DNA of 32,242 nt from CAZGMC01 sp964526565 (GCA_964526565.1 CAZGMC010000045.1:1-32242), one strand, 5' to 3'. Numbered from the stretch's first letter, positions 16,478 to 24,269 are shown. Numbers and translations: made by a program. Notes: generated by a model not told the origin, from the letters alone.

Positions 16478-17524
16478 ATGCACGACCGCACGATTGCCCC
16501 GTGGCAGCACGACCATGCCTTCGGCCAGGACCGGGTGCGGCCGGGGGAGCGGCGGACGCATCTGGTGATCGCGTTGACCGCGGTGACCATGGTGGTGGAG
16601 ATCGCCGCCGGGCTGGCGTTCGGGTCGATGGCGCTGCTCGCCGACGGGCTGCACATGGCCAGTCACGCCACGGCGCTGGCGGTGGCGGCGTTCGCCTACT
16701 GGTTCGCCCGCCGCCATGCCCGCGACCCGGCGTTCAGCTTCGGCACCGGCAAGGTCAACGCGCTGGGCGCCTTCGCCAGCGCCGTCATGTTGGCCCTGTT
16801 CGCGCTGATCATGGCCTGGGAGAGCACGTGGCGGTTCGTCGAGCCGGTGCCGATCGCCTTCGACCAGGCGATCCTGGTTGCCGTGCTGGGCCTGATCGTC
16901 AACGGCGTCAGTGCCGTCGTCCTGTCGAGCGGCCACGACCACCATGACCGTTACCACGGCCACGACCATGCCCATGAGCGCGGCCACGGCCACGGGCACG
17001 GCCACGGCCACGGCCACGGGCACGGCCACGGCCACGGCCACGGCAGCGACCAGAACCTGCATGCGGCCTATCTGCACGTGCTGGCCGACGCGCTGACCTC
17101 GCTGCTGGCCATTGTCGCGCTGCTGGCGGGCAGGTTCCTGGGGTTGGCCTGGATGGACCCGATGATGGGCATTGTCGGCGCCGTGCTGGTGACGGTGTGG
17201 GCCTGGGAGCTGCTGCGCCAGAGCAGCGTGGTGCTGCTCGACCGGCAGGTGCCGGAAGACGTGCGCGGCCGCATCCGGGCGGCGATCGAGGATAATGACA
17301 GCGGCGACCGGGTCACCGACCTGCACGTCTGGTCGATCGGTCCCGGCATCCATGCCGCCATCCTGGCGCTGGTCGCCGACCGGCCGCAGCCGCCCGAGCA
17401 CTACCGGGCGCGCTTGCCGCGCGACCTGGGGCTGGCCCACGTCAACGTCGAGGTGCACCGCTGCCCCCACACGCCGGACGAAGACCCGAACGCCGCTACT
17501 TCTTCCGGAACGAATCGAGGGTGA
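16478..17524 (+). CDS. dmeF: Cation diffusion facilitator, DmeF-like Co/Ni (Zn) efflux protein
   Basis: Inner-membrane proton-coupled exporter of divalent metals. The 348 residues show the DmeF-like start (WQHDHAFGQDRVRPGERRTHLVIALTAVTM read in parts), and TM2 carries ADGLHMASHATAL with metal-binding Asp/His. A later helix has HVLADALTSLLA, the second metal site. Between TM4 and TM5 lies a His-rich cytoplasmic loop (residues 152-189) with 17 His, ending in (HG)10. A soluble C-terminal domain follows. DmeF-type proteins are usually next to a CsoR/RcnR-type regulator; none is seen. The stop overlaps the convergent sspB by 29 bases. Confidence 0.85.
   Translation: MHDRTIAPWQHDHAFGQDRVRPGERRTHLVIALTAVTMVVEIAAGLAFGSMALLADGLHMASHATALAVAAFAYWFARRHARDPAFSFGTGKVNALGAFASAVMLALFALIMAWESTWRFVEPVPIAFDQAILVAVLGLIVNGVSAVVLSSGHDHHDRYHGHDHAHERGHGHGHGHGHGHGHGHGHGHGSDQNLHAAYLHVLADALTSLLAIVALLAGRFLGLAWMDPMMGIVGAVLVTVWAWELLRQSSVVLLDRQVPEDVRGRIRAAIEDNDSGDRVTDLHVWSIGPGIHAAILALVADRPQPPEHYRARLPRDLGLAHVNVEVHRCPHTPDEDPNAATSSGTNRG
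16982..17044 (+). repeat. GGCCAC hexamer repeat coding for (Gly-His)10
   Basis: Ten tandem GGC/GGG-CAC units in frame within the metal exporter. The only variation is GGC to GGG at two places. Such a tract changes length easily by replication slippage in steps of two residues. Confidence 0.9.
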
Positions 17525-17993
17525 CGATCTTGCCGGTCGCTTCCTCGGCGGCGCCGTCCTCGGCCGACCCGAGCTCGGCAGGCCCAAGTCCGGCCGATCC
17601 GGGCGCAGCCGGCGTGGTCGCGCCCGCGGTCTCCGCCTGCACCGCCTGGAACTGCAGGGCGAAGTTGACCGACGGATCGGCGAACGTGGTGATCGCGGCC
17701 AGCGGCACCGTCAGCCGCTCCTGGCTGTGATTGAAGCTCAGCGTCACGCTGAACCGTTCGTCGTCCACGTCCAGCCCGTAAAACTGGTACTGGATGACGA
17801 TGGTCATTTCATCCGGGTACTTGCGCTGCAGGTACTCCGGGATGGCAACCCCGGCGAAGGCCGTAAGGAAGCTGATATAGAAGTGATGCTCGCCGGGCAG
17901 CCCGTGCTCGGCCGTGTAGGCCAGCGCCTCGCGGACGACCCCGCGCAACGCCCGTTCGAGCATCCGGTCATATCTGAGCTTGTCGTCGACCAT
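17496..17993 (-). CDS. sspB: ClpXP adaptor SspB (alphaproteobacterial type)
   Basis: Delivers ssrA-tagged and some other proteins to ClpXP. The 165 residues contain the alpha-SspB core: LRYDRMLERALRGVVREAL, GLPGEHHFYISFLT, YPDEMTIVIQYQFYGLDV and DPSVNFALQFQ. A flexible Ala/Gly/Pro-rich linker (about 125-153) leads to the C-terminal ClpX-docking tail GKIVTLDSFRKK. The ATG at 17993 fits the family start; an upstream in-frame ATG at 18050 would add a low-complexity leader. The tmRNA gene lies 138 bases upstream on the same strand. The 3' end overlaps the convergent dmeF by 29 bases. Confidence 0.93.
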   Translation of the reverse strand: MVDDKLRYDRMLERALRGVVREALAYTAEHGLPGEHHFYISFLTAFAGVAIPEYLQRKYPDEMTIVIQYQFYGLDVDDERFSVTLSFNHSQERLTVPLAAITTFADPSVNFALQFQAVQAETAGATTPAAPGSAGLGPAELGSAEDGAAEEATGKIVTLDSFRKK

Positions 17994-18040
17994 GGCAGCC
18001 ACACTAGCACGTCCCCCGAAGATTGGAAGGGCTGCGCCGG

Positions 18041-18104
18041 ACAGGGACACCGTAACAGGGACACGGTATCGGAAGACTGAGTGGGATCGGAAGGATGAGT
18101 GGGG
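18041..18104. repeat. Short direct repeats between sspB and ssrA
   Basis: ACAGGGACAC occurs at 18041-18050 and 18055-18064, separated by CGTA. Immediately after are two tandem 18-bp units, TCGGAAGACTGAGTGGGA (18069-18086) and TCGGAAGGATGAGTGGGG (18087-18104), identical at 15 of 18 positions. They lie in the sspB leader. The first pair resembles scattered REP-like extragenic elements; the origin is unknown. Confidence 0.7.
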
Positions 18105-18128
18105 GGCTTCTGTTGCCCGGTGCCCCCC
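18101..18128 (-). terminator. GC hairpin downstream of the tmRNA
   Basis: GGGGGGC and GCCCCCC form a 7-bp stem with a 14-base loop, placed right after the 3' end of the tmRNA coding piece. There is no T run behind it on the minus strand, so it may be a processing or pausing structure rather than a terminator. Confidence 0.35.
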
Positions 18129-18130
18129 GA

Positions 18131-18404
18131 ACCGCGCCCTGACGCGCGAACGCCAGGGAGTTACTTGCTGGCCACCAGGCTGCGGTTAGGCAGCGAGGCG
18201 GACCTCCGCAAAGTTGTCGTTGGCATGTGTGCCATGGCCCGATAACGGCGGTACCATGCCGGGCGAACACCTTGCCTTTACCACGCGCGTCGAGCCTGTT
18301 TCGCCCCCATGGCAGCCGGCCTGCACGGCCGGAAGAACTGAGTGGAGGCGCCGGGTACTGCCCCCGGGTCCGCTACGCTTATTCTGCAAGGCCTTTATCG
18401 CCAT
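18131..18404 (-). ncRNA. ssrA: Two-piece (circularly permuted) tmRNA
   Basis: Rescues stalled ribosomes and adds a degradation tag. On the minus strand the acceptor piece comes first. Its T arm is CCGGG-GGCAGTA-CCCGG (18352-18368), preceded by the conserved CGGAC, and its 3' strand is CGCCTCC plus discriminator A at 18343. A spacer (18342-18309) with the hairpin CCGGCC-GTGCA-GGCCGG follows. The coding piece then starts GGGGGCGAAACAGGCTCGAC at 18308. GGGGGCG pairs with CGCCTCC in a 7-bp acceptor stem with one G-U. GCAAGG (18275-18270) pairs with CCTTGC (18391-18386) as helix P2. The tag frame at 18224-18186 reads ANDNFAEVRLAA-stop. A further hairpin lies at 18158-18137. CCA is not encoded (CTC follows the discriminator). 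The outer ends are approximate. The permuted form is the known alphaproteobacterial layout. Confidence 0.92.
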
Positions 18405-18426
18405 AGTCGGCTTCCCGACACCCTCT

Positions 18427-18455
18427 TATATAGGGCACCGGGCGCGCCGACGGAA
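18427..18455 (-). promoter_or_regulatory. Possible ssrA promoter
   Basis: On the minus strand TATATA (18432-18427) has TTCCGT (18455-18450) 17 bases upstream. The -10 is good and the -35 poor. The predicted start lies about 15-20 bases before the tmRNA acceptor piece, next to a small GTCGG/CCGAC hairpin in the precursor. Confidence 0.4.
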
Positions 18456-18581
18456 GACCCCATGCTCGCATTCAGGCGCCGCATCTGTTTTCCGCACGGA
18501 TGTTGTGGTTGTCACGGGCGGGCAGTTTCGGGTAGGAACAGACCGCTTTCGTAAAACATCCACATTGAGATCCGGTCTCCA

Positions 18582-19157
18582 ATGCAGCTTCTGGATGTTC
18601 CCGCCGGTTCCCGCCCCTGCCATCCGTGCCTGCCGCACCATGTCGTGGCCCAGGACGACGGCTGGACGTGGGACTATCGTATCAGTGTCGCGGCGCAGTC
18701 GGAGCCGGCGCACCGCCTGATCGCCTACTGGGAGGCCAAGCGGGCGGAGCGGGACCCGGTCAGCCGTGTCCAGATCGATCCGGTCGAGCTGACGCCGCTG
18801 CTGCCGTGCCTGTTCATGGCCCGATTCGATGCCGGTCGCGACGACTACGTCTTCACGCTGATCGGCACCTGCATCACCGCAATCTTCGATTCCGATTGCA
18901 CAGGCGCCAGCCTGATCAACCAGTATGGCACCGGCGGATCCGCCAGCGTGCGCAGTCTTTACGAACTCGCTGTGACGCGGCGCGAGCCGGTCGTTGTTGC
19001 CGGGGAGCTGCGCCGCCCTCCCTCGGCTAGGACGGACAGCGATCCGATCGGCTTCGAGTCCGTGTTGCTGCCCATCCGCGATCGCCGCGACCGGAACTGG
19101 ATGATCTTCGGCGGCCTGTTCGCCGACAGCCGCGGCGTGCGGCTGTCGCGGTTCTAG
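18582..19157 (+). CDS. PAS domain protein (PAS_5 family)
   Basis: A 191-residue single-domain cytoplasmic protein of the PAS_5 type that is common in alphaproteobacteria. Typical elements are RLIAYWEAKRAERD, SRVQIDPVELTPLLPCLFM, the YVFTLIGTCITAIFDSDCTG strand-helix unit and the closing VLLPIRDRRDRNWMIFGGLF. No output domain such as kinase or GGDEF is attached, so it probably acts as a sensor or partner module; ligand and partner are unknown. No clear ribosome site is seen, so the start is provisional. It is divergent from ssrA and convergent with the cupin gene. Confidence 0.72.
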   Translation: MQLLDVPAGSRPCHPCLPHHVVAQDDGWTWDYRISVAAQSEPAHRLIAYWEAKRAERDPVSRVQIDPVELTPLLPCLFMARFDAGRDDYVFTLIGTCITAIFDSDCTGASLINQYGTGGSASVRSLYELAVTRREPVVVAGELRRPPSARTDSDPIGFESVLLPIRDRRDRNWMIFGGLFADSRGVRLSRF

Positions 19158-19181
19158 GCGCGGTTCCAGGCGCAGCGGCGC

Positions 19182-19241
19182 GGATCGCGGCAGTCTGGAT
19201 CGCGGGGACGCGGATCGCGGGGGCGCGGATCGCGGGGACGC
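19182..19241. repeat. Four 15-bp tandem repeats between convergent genes
   Basis: Units of GGATCGCGGGGACGC begin at 19182 (diverged after 9 bases), 19197, 19212 (one change) and 19227. The array fills the gap between the PAS stop and the cupin stop. Confidence 0.85.
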
Positions 19242-19254
19242 GCTGCCGGGTGCG

Positions 19255-19932
19255 TCAACGGGCCGGCCGGCCCAGGTGGCCCAGCTTGACGTAGAGCCGG
19301 CAGCCGCCGGGGCTGGCCAGGGCATGGCGGCTACCGTCCGGATAGCGGATCCAGTCGCCGGTGCCGTAGCAGCCGTCGGCATCCTCGCAAGCACCCTCCA
19401 GCACGAACAGTTCGGCGCCACCTTGGTGCTCGTGGGGCGGCAGGACCGCGCCCGGCGCCAGGCGCGTCAGCCGGATCACGTCGGGAAAGCCCCGTTGGCG
19501 GTACAGCGGCAGGATCTCCACCCCCGGCTGGCCGACCTCACGCCATTGCGCATGGTTGGTGTCCACGGTGACCGGGCGGCGGCCGCGGCCGCCGTACTGG
19601 CGCAGCTTGACGAACAGCACGCAGCCCTCGCGGGAGAACGGTGCATGCCGGAACCCTTCTGGATTGAGCAGGAAGGTGCCAGCCGGATGGTCGCCCCGCT
19701 CGTCGGAGAACGTGCCGCCCAGCACCAGGATCTCCTCGCCGTCGGGGTGGTCGTGGGCCGGGAAGGCGCTGCCCCGCTCGTACAGCACCAACGACGAGAC
19801 GCGGCCGCCCTCGGCGGCGCCGGACAGCTCCAGGCGCTTGCGCCAGACCGAGGGGCTGGGGCTCGGCTGCCATGCCATTTCGGCCGTGCGCACGACGGCG
19901 CGGCGGGAAAGATCGGCGTTCAGTTCGGGCAT
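19255..19932 (-). CDS. Double cupin protein (ChrR-like)
   Basis: A 225-residue protein with two cupin barrels resembling the metal-binding domain of ChrR-type anti-sigma factors. The first has FPAHDHPDGEEILVLGG with a later FRHAPFS; the second has LPPHEHQGGAELFVLEG and SRHALAS. These are the His/His/Glu/His patterns that bind Zn or Fe. No N-terminal zinc-binding anti-sigma domain and no neighbouring ECF sigma gene are seen, so it is more likely a stand-alone dioxygenase- or sensor-like cupin. The ATG at 19932 is just before the first family-like residues; the frame upstream to 20043 is shadow. Confidence 0.78.
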   Translation of the reverse strand: MPELNADLSRRAVVRTAEMAWQPSPSPSVWRKRLELSGAAEGGRVSSLVLYERGSAFPAHDHPDGEEILVLGGTFSDERGDHPAGTFLLNPEGFRHAPFSREGCVLFVKLRQYGGRGRRPVTVDTNHAQWREVGQPGVEILPLYRQRGFPDVIRLTRLAPGAVLPPHEHQGGAELFVLEGACEDADGCYGTGDWIRYPDGSRHALASPGGCRLYVKLGHLGRPAR

Positions 19933-20153
19933 GGGCAGTCGTGCTCCGAAGATGGCCGTCGGCGCGGGCGCCGGAGAAGCGCAATGCAGGGACGATGACC
20001 TGCAGACGGGACCAGCCGGGCCGCGACTGCACCTGTCCTGCACGTGAGAATCGGTCTTGACGCATCGACCGTCGTTCTATCCTCATGGCCGGCCCGGGCC
20101 GCTGCCGGCCCACCTGAATTTGCACGAAATCTTGGACATGCAAGGGTCCGCCG

Positions 20154-22499
20154 ATGCTTCCCCCCGTCAAGACCCTGGATGCCGACGCCCTGGCGCTGCA
20201 CGCCGCCGGCCGGCCCGGCAAGCTGGAGATCACGCCGACCAAGCCGCTCAACACCCAGCGCGACCTGGCGCTGGCCTATTCGCCCGGCGTCGCCGCGCCG
20301 TGCCGGCGCATCCACGACGACCCGACCGCCGCCTACGACTACACCAGCCGCGGCAACCTGGTCGCGGTCATCTCCAACGGTACTGCCGTGCTCGGCCTGG
20401 GCGACCTGGGCGCGCTGGCATCGAAGCCGGTGATGGAAGGCAAGGCGGTGCTGTTCAAGCGCTTCGCCGACGTCGACGCCATCGACCTGGAGATCGACAC
20501 CCGCGACGTCGATGAATTCATCAACTGTGTGCGCTTCCTGGGCCCGTCCTTCGGCGGCATCAACCTTGAGGACATCAAGGCGCCGGACTGTTTCATCATC
20601 GAGGAGCGGCTGCGCGAGCTGCTCGACATCCCGGTGTTCCATGACGACCAGCACGGCACCGCCATCATCGCCGCCGCCGGCCTGATCAACGCGCTGGACC
20701 TGACCGGGCGGCGCATCGGCGACATCCGGATGGTGGTCAACGGCGCCGGCGCCGCGGCGATCGCCTGTGTCGAGCTGTTCAAGTCCATGGGCGTGCCGTC
20801 CGATCAGGTCGTGATGTGCGACAGCAAAGGCGTGCTGCATCGCGGCCGCGGCGACCTGAACCAGTGGAAGTCGGCCCACGCCGTCGACTCCGAGGACCGC
20901 ACCCTGGCCGATGCCATGCGCGGTGCCGACGTGTTCGTCGGCGTGTCGGTCGCCGATGCGGTCACCGAGGACATGGTCAGGTCCATGGCCGAGCGGCCGA
21001 TCGTCTTCGCGCTGGCCAACCCGAACCCGGAGATCCGGCCGGAGGTGGCGCTGGCCGCCCGGCCCGACGCCATCATGGCCACCGGCCGGTCGGACTACCC
21101 GAACCAGATCAACAACGTCCTGGGCTTCCCGTACATCTTCCGCGGGGCGCTGGACGTGCGCGCGCGGACCATCAACGACGACATGAAGATCGCCGCGGCG
21201 CGGGCGCTGGCCGAGCTGGCGCGCGAGGACGTGCCGGACGAGGTCGATGCCGCCTATGCCGGCCGGCGCCTGCGCTACGGTCCCGAGTACCTGATCCCGG
21301 TGCCGTTCGACCCGCGCCTGATCGACGCCGTGCCCACCGCCGTGGCGCAGGCGGCGATGGCCTCGGGCGCGGCGGTCAAGCCGCTGGCGGACCTGCCGGC
21401 CTACCGTCGGCAGTTGCGTTCGCGCCTCGACCCCACCATCCACAGCCTGCAGTACATTTTCGAGAAGGTGCGCCAGGCGCCGACGCCGACCCGGCTGGTG
21501 TTCGCCGACGGCGACGAGGAGCGCGCCATCCGCGCCGCCATCGGCTTCCGCAACGCGGGTTATGGCGTGCCGGTGCTGGTCGGGCGGCAGGACCTGGTCA
21601 GCGAGACACTCGCCAGACTGGGTCTGGGCGGCATCGACGACCTGGAGATCCACAGCTCGCGGGAGAGCGGGCACAAGGAGCGCTACATCGCGTTCCTGTA
21701 CGAGCGGCTGCAGCGGCACGGCTTCCTGCGCCGCGACTGTGCCCGCATGGTCAACCAGGACCGCAACATCTTCGCCGCCTGCATGCTGGCCTGCGGCGAC
21801 GGTGATGCGCTGATCACCGGCCTGACGCGCAGCTTCTCGTCGTGCTTCGAGCCGGTGACGCGGGTGATCGACCCGGCGCCGGGGCAGCCCGTGTTCGGCC
21901 TGTCGATGATCGTCGTGCGCGGCCGCACCGTGTTCATTGCCGACACCACCGTCCACGAGCGGCCCGAACCCGAGCAGCTCGCCGCCATCGCCGTGCAGAC
22001 GGCGGCCAAGGCCCGACAGATGGGGCACGAGCCGCGCGTCGCGTTCCTGTCGTTCTCGAACTTCGGCCAGCCCATGGCCGACCGCGTCCAGCACGTCCGC
22101 GACGCCGTGACCATCCTCGACCGCGGCAAGGTCGACTTCGAGTACGACGGCGAGATGACCGTCGAGGTGGCGCTGGACGACGAGCTGCGCCGCACGCTCT
22201 ACCCGTTCTGCCGGCTCAGCGGGCCGGCCAACGTGCTGGTCATGCCGTCGCTGGCGGCCGCCAACATCGGCGCCAAGCTGCTGCAGAAGCTGGGCGGCGG
22301 CGCCGTCATCGGGCCGCTGCTGATGGGCCTGGCGCGGCCGGTGCAGATCGTCCAGCTCGGCGCCACGGTCAACGAGCTGGTCACCGCCGGTTGCCTGGCC
22401 GCCTATGACGTGACGGTCGCCCGCGAGGCCGAGACCGGGCACCGCGACCAGCGCCGCCAGTGGCCGCCGCCGCAGCGCGGCATCGCGGCCCTGTTCTAG
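20154..22499 (+). CDS. maeB: NADP-dependent malic enzyme with phosphotransacetylase-like domain
   Basis: Decarboxylates malate to pyruvate with NADP+, supplying NADPH and pyruvate. The 781-residue protein has the malic enzyme part at about 1-430: LAYSPGVAAPC, LGLGDLGALASKPVMEGKA, FHDDQHGTA and the NAD(P)-binding VVNGAGAAAIA. A C-terminal phosphotransacetylase-like part (about 440-781, from LVFADGDEERAIRAA) is regulatory in known MaeB proteins and lacks transferase activity there. The ATG is preceded by AAGGG. The gene stands alone between the divergent cupin gene and phoR. Activity in gluconeogenesis or lipid/polyester metabolism would suit a phasin-bearing cell, but that link is inference. 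Confidence 0.95.
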   Translation: MLPPVKTLDADALALHAAGRPGKLEITPTKPLNTQRDLALAYSPGVAAPCRRIHDDPTAAYDYTSRGNLVAVISNGTAVLGLGDLGALASKPVMEGKAVLFKRFADVDAIDLEIDTRDVDEFINCVRFLGPSFGGINLEDIKAPDCFIIEERLRELLDIPVFHDDQHGTAIIAAAGLINALDLTGRRIGDIRMVVNGAGAAAIACVELFKSMGVPSDQVVMCDSKGVLHRGRGDLNQWKSAHAVDSEDRTLADAMRGADVFVGVSVADAVTEDMVRSMAERPIVFALANPNPEIRPEVALAARPDAIMATGRSDYPNQINNVLGFPYIFRGALDVRARTINDDMKIAAARALAELAREDVPDEVDAAYAGRRLRYGPEYLIPVPFDPRLIDAVPTAVAQAAMASGAAVKPLADLPAYRRQLRSRLDPTIHSLQYIFEKVRQAPTPTRLVFADGDEERAIRAAIGFRNAGYGVPVLVGRQDLVSETLARLGLGGIDDLEIHSSRESGHKERYIAFLYERLQRHGFLRRDCARMVNQDRNIFAACMLACGDGDALITGLTRSFSSCFEPVTRVIDPAPGQPVFGLSMIVVRGRTVFIADTTVHERPEPEQLAAIAVQTAAKARQMGHEPRVAFLSFSNFGQPMADRVQHVRDAVTILDRGKVDFEYDGEMTVEVALDDELRRTLYPFCRLSGPANVLVMPSLAAANIGAKLLQKLGGGAVIGPLLMGLARPVQIVQLGATVNELVTAGCLAAYDVTVAREAETGHRDQRRQWPPPQRGIAALF

Positions 22500-22500
22500 C

Positions 22501-22550
22501 AGCATTCTGGCAGCATTCTGGCAGCGGCCGGGGCCGCGGCGGTCCCGGCC
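22501..22550 (+). other. Small direct repeat and GC hairpin after maeB
   Basis: AGCATTCTGGC occurs twice in tandem (22501-22522). GGCCGGG (22526-22532) then pairs with CCCGGCC (22544-22550) around an 11-base loop. The lack of a T run makes termination uncertain. A more AT-rich stretch follows (22580-22640), probably the phoR promoter region, with TATATT at 22627 but no good -35. Confidence 0.4.
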
Positions 22551-22730
22551 GGTCTGGCCGGGGCGCCACCACCGGACGCACGTTTGTTTAGCAAAAACTT
22601 AAGAAGGTTTCTCTGACCACCGTTGTTATATTGGGGTTATTGCCAGCGGTTCCCGCGCGCGGCACCGGCTGTCCGGCCGCTCCTGGTGCATGGCGTGCGG
22701 GCGCCGGGGACCATCTGGGGTTTGTCGCGA

Positions 22731-24269
22731 ATGCGCCCATCGCCCCCGTCCGCCAACCGTTTCGCCGGCCTGTCTGCGCTGTTCGCCGCGCCGGGGACGA
22801 TCCTGCTCGCCGTGCTGGCCGGGCTCGGCTTCATACCGTTGTGGGCGGCGCTGCTGGCGGTGGCCGCAGTGGTGCTGGCGGTGGTCGGCGCGACCTACGT
22901 CCATGTCCGCGACGCGCGGATGATCGCCGCCTACCTGGACGCGATCGTCCCCGACCGGCCGGCCGGCGCCGAGGAGGCGCGGCCGCCGCGGCCGTGGTCG
23001 GGGCCGGGCCGGCTGCTGGTCGGGGCGCTGACCCGCCTGCATCGCGCCTGGCGCCACCGCGAGCGGACTCTGGCGGTGGAGGTGCAGGCCGCCGCCGGGC
23101 TGATCGAGGCGCTGCCCGATCCGCTGATGGTGCTGGACCGCTCGCGCACCGTGGTGCGGGCCAACGGGGCGGCACTCCAGCAGTTCGGCGACAAGCTGCT
23201 CGGCCGCGACCTGGCCGAACTGGTCCGCCACCCGCAGGTGCTGGCGGCGGTGGACGCGGTGCTGCTGGGCAGTGGGGCGCGCACCATCGAGTTCTCGCGT
23301 CCGGTGCCCGTCGAGCAGGTGCTGGAGGCGCGGGTCAAGCCGTTCGGGAGCAGCGCCGGCCAGGCCGGCCACACCGGCCGGGCCGGCCCGGCCGGTGTGG
23401 GCGAGGCGCCGGCGGCCATGCTGACCTTCCATGACATCACGGCGATCAAGCGGTCGGAGCAGATGCGGGCCGACTTCGTGGCCAACGCCAGCCATGAGTT
23501 GCGCACGCCGCTGGCCACGCTGATCGGCTTCATCGAGACCCTGCGCGGCCCGGCGCGCGACGATGCCGGCGCCCGCGACCGCTTCCTCGCCATCATGGAG
23601 GAGCAGGCCGGGCGCATGTCACGGTTGATCAACGACCTGCTGTCACTGTCGCGAATCGAGCTCGACGAGCACACCCTGCCGGGCGGGCAGGTCGACGTGC
23701 TGGCCGTCCTGCGCAGCGTCATCGACACCCTCGAGATGCAGGCGGCGGGACGTGACATGACACTTGTGTTGCAGGCGCCCGAGTCCCTGCCGCCCGTCGC
23801 CGGCGATGCCGACCAGTTGACCCAGGTGGTCCAGAACCTGGTCGACAACGCCATCAAGTACGCCCGCCCCGGCACGGAGGTGAGCGTCTCGGCGAGCCGC
23901 AGCAGCGGCCGCGGCCATGGCCACGTCAGCGTCGCCGTGCGCGATCGCGGCGACGGCATCCCCAGGAATCACCTGCCGCGCCTCACCGAGCGGTTCTACC
24001 GCGTTGATCCGGCCCGCAGCCGGGCCCTGGGCGGTACCGGCCTCGGCCTCGCCATCGCCAAGCACATCGTCAGCCGCCACCGCGGGCGCCTGTCCATCGA
24101 CAGCGAGGTGGGCAAGGGCAGCGTGTTCACGGTGACCCTGCCGGCCGCCCCGCCGGCCGCCCCGCCGGCCACCCCGCCGGTCACTCCGCCGGTCACCCCG
24201 CCGGTCACTCCGCCGGCCGCGGCGACGGAGCGGGGGCGTCCGATGCCGGTGGAGCCTGATGCAATTTGA
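22731..24269 (+). CDS. phoR: Phosphate regulon sensor histidine kinase PhoR
   Basis: Membrane kinase that phosphorylates PhoB when phosphate is scarce. The 512 residues have two N-terminal membrane segments (about 15-60) and a linker. A PAS domain follows (LIEALPDPLMVLDRSRTVVRAN region), then the H-box NASHELRTPL with phospho-acceptor His255. N-box QNLVDNAIKYA, G1 DRGDGIP and G2 GGTGLGLAIAKHI complete the kinase. A proline-rich tail of six PPxx units ends the protein. The ATG at 22731 is chosen because the 36 upstream in-frame residues cross the AT-rich putative promoter. phoR heads the phosphate gene cluster, whereas its regulator phoB closes it. Confidence 0.93.
   Translation: MRPSPPSANRFAGLSALFAAPGTILLAVLAGLGFIPLWAALLAVAAVVLAVVGATYVHVRDARMIAAYLDAIVPDRPAGAEEARPPRPWSGPGRLLVGALTRLHRAWRHRERTLAVEVQAAAGLIEALPDPLMVLDRSRTVVRANGAALQQFGDKLLGRDLAELVRHPQVLAAVDAVLLGSGARTIEFSRPVPVEQVLEARVKPFGSSAGQAGHTGRAGPAGVGEAPAAMLTFHDITAIKRSEQMRADFVANASHELRTPLATLIGFIETLRGPARDDAGARDRFLAIMEEQAGRMSRLINDLLSLSRIELDEHTLPGGQVDVLAVLRSVIDTLEMQAAGRDMTLVLQAPESLPPVAGDADQLTQVVQNLVDNAIKYARPGTEVSVSASRSSGRGHGHVSVAVRDRGDGIPRNHLPRLTERFYRVDPARSRALGGTGLGLAIAKHIVSRHRGRLSIDSEVGKGSVFTVTLPAAPPAAPPATPPVTPPVTPPVTPPAAATERGRPMPVEPDAI
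24150..24221 (+). repeat. 12-bp repeats coding for the Pro-rich tail of PhoR
   Basis: Six in-frame units of CCGCCG plus two variable codons encode PPAA, PPAT, PPVT, PPVT, PPVT, PPAA (residues 474-497), just after the ATPase domain ends at VFTVTLP. Confidence 0.85.

Noticed and set aside
16982..17044. Hexamer array in dmeF as a CRISPR-like or extragenic repeat
   Set aside because: It is in frame within a membrane transporter and encodes a known type of His-rich metal loop.
18186..18404. A 72-codon minus-strand ORF as a small protein
   Set aside because: Its last 12 codons are the tmRNA tag and its body covers tmRNA stems; it is not a protein gene.
20057..20083. TTGACG and TATCCT as the maeB promoter
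   Set aside because: The spacing is only 15 bases and the -10 is poor; not strong enough to list as a feature.
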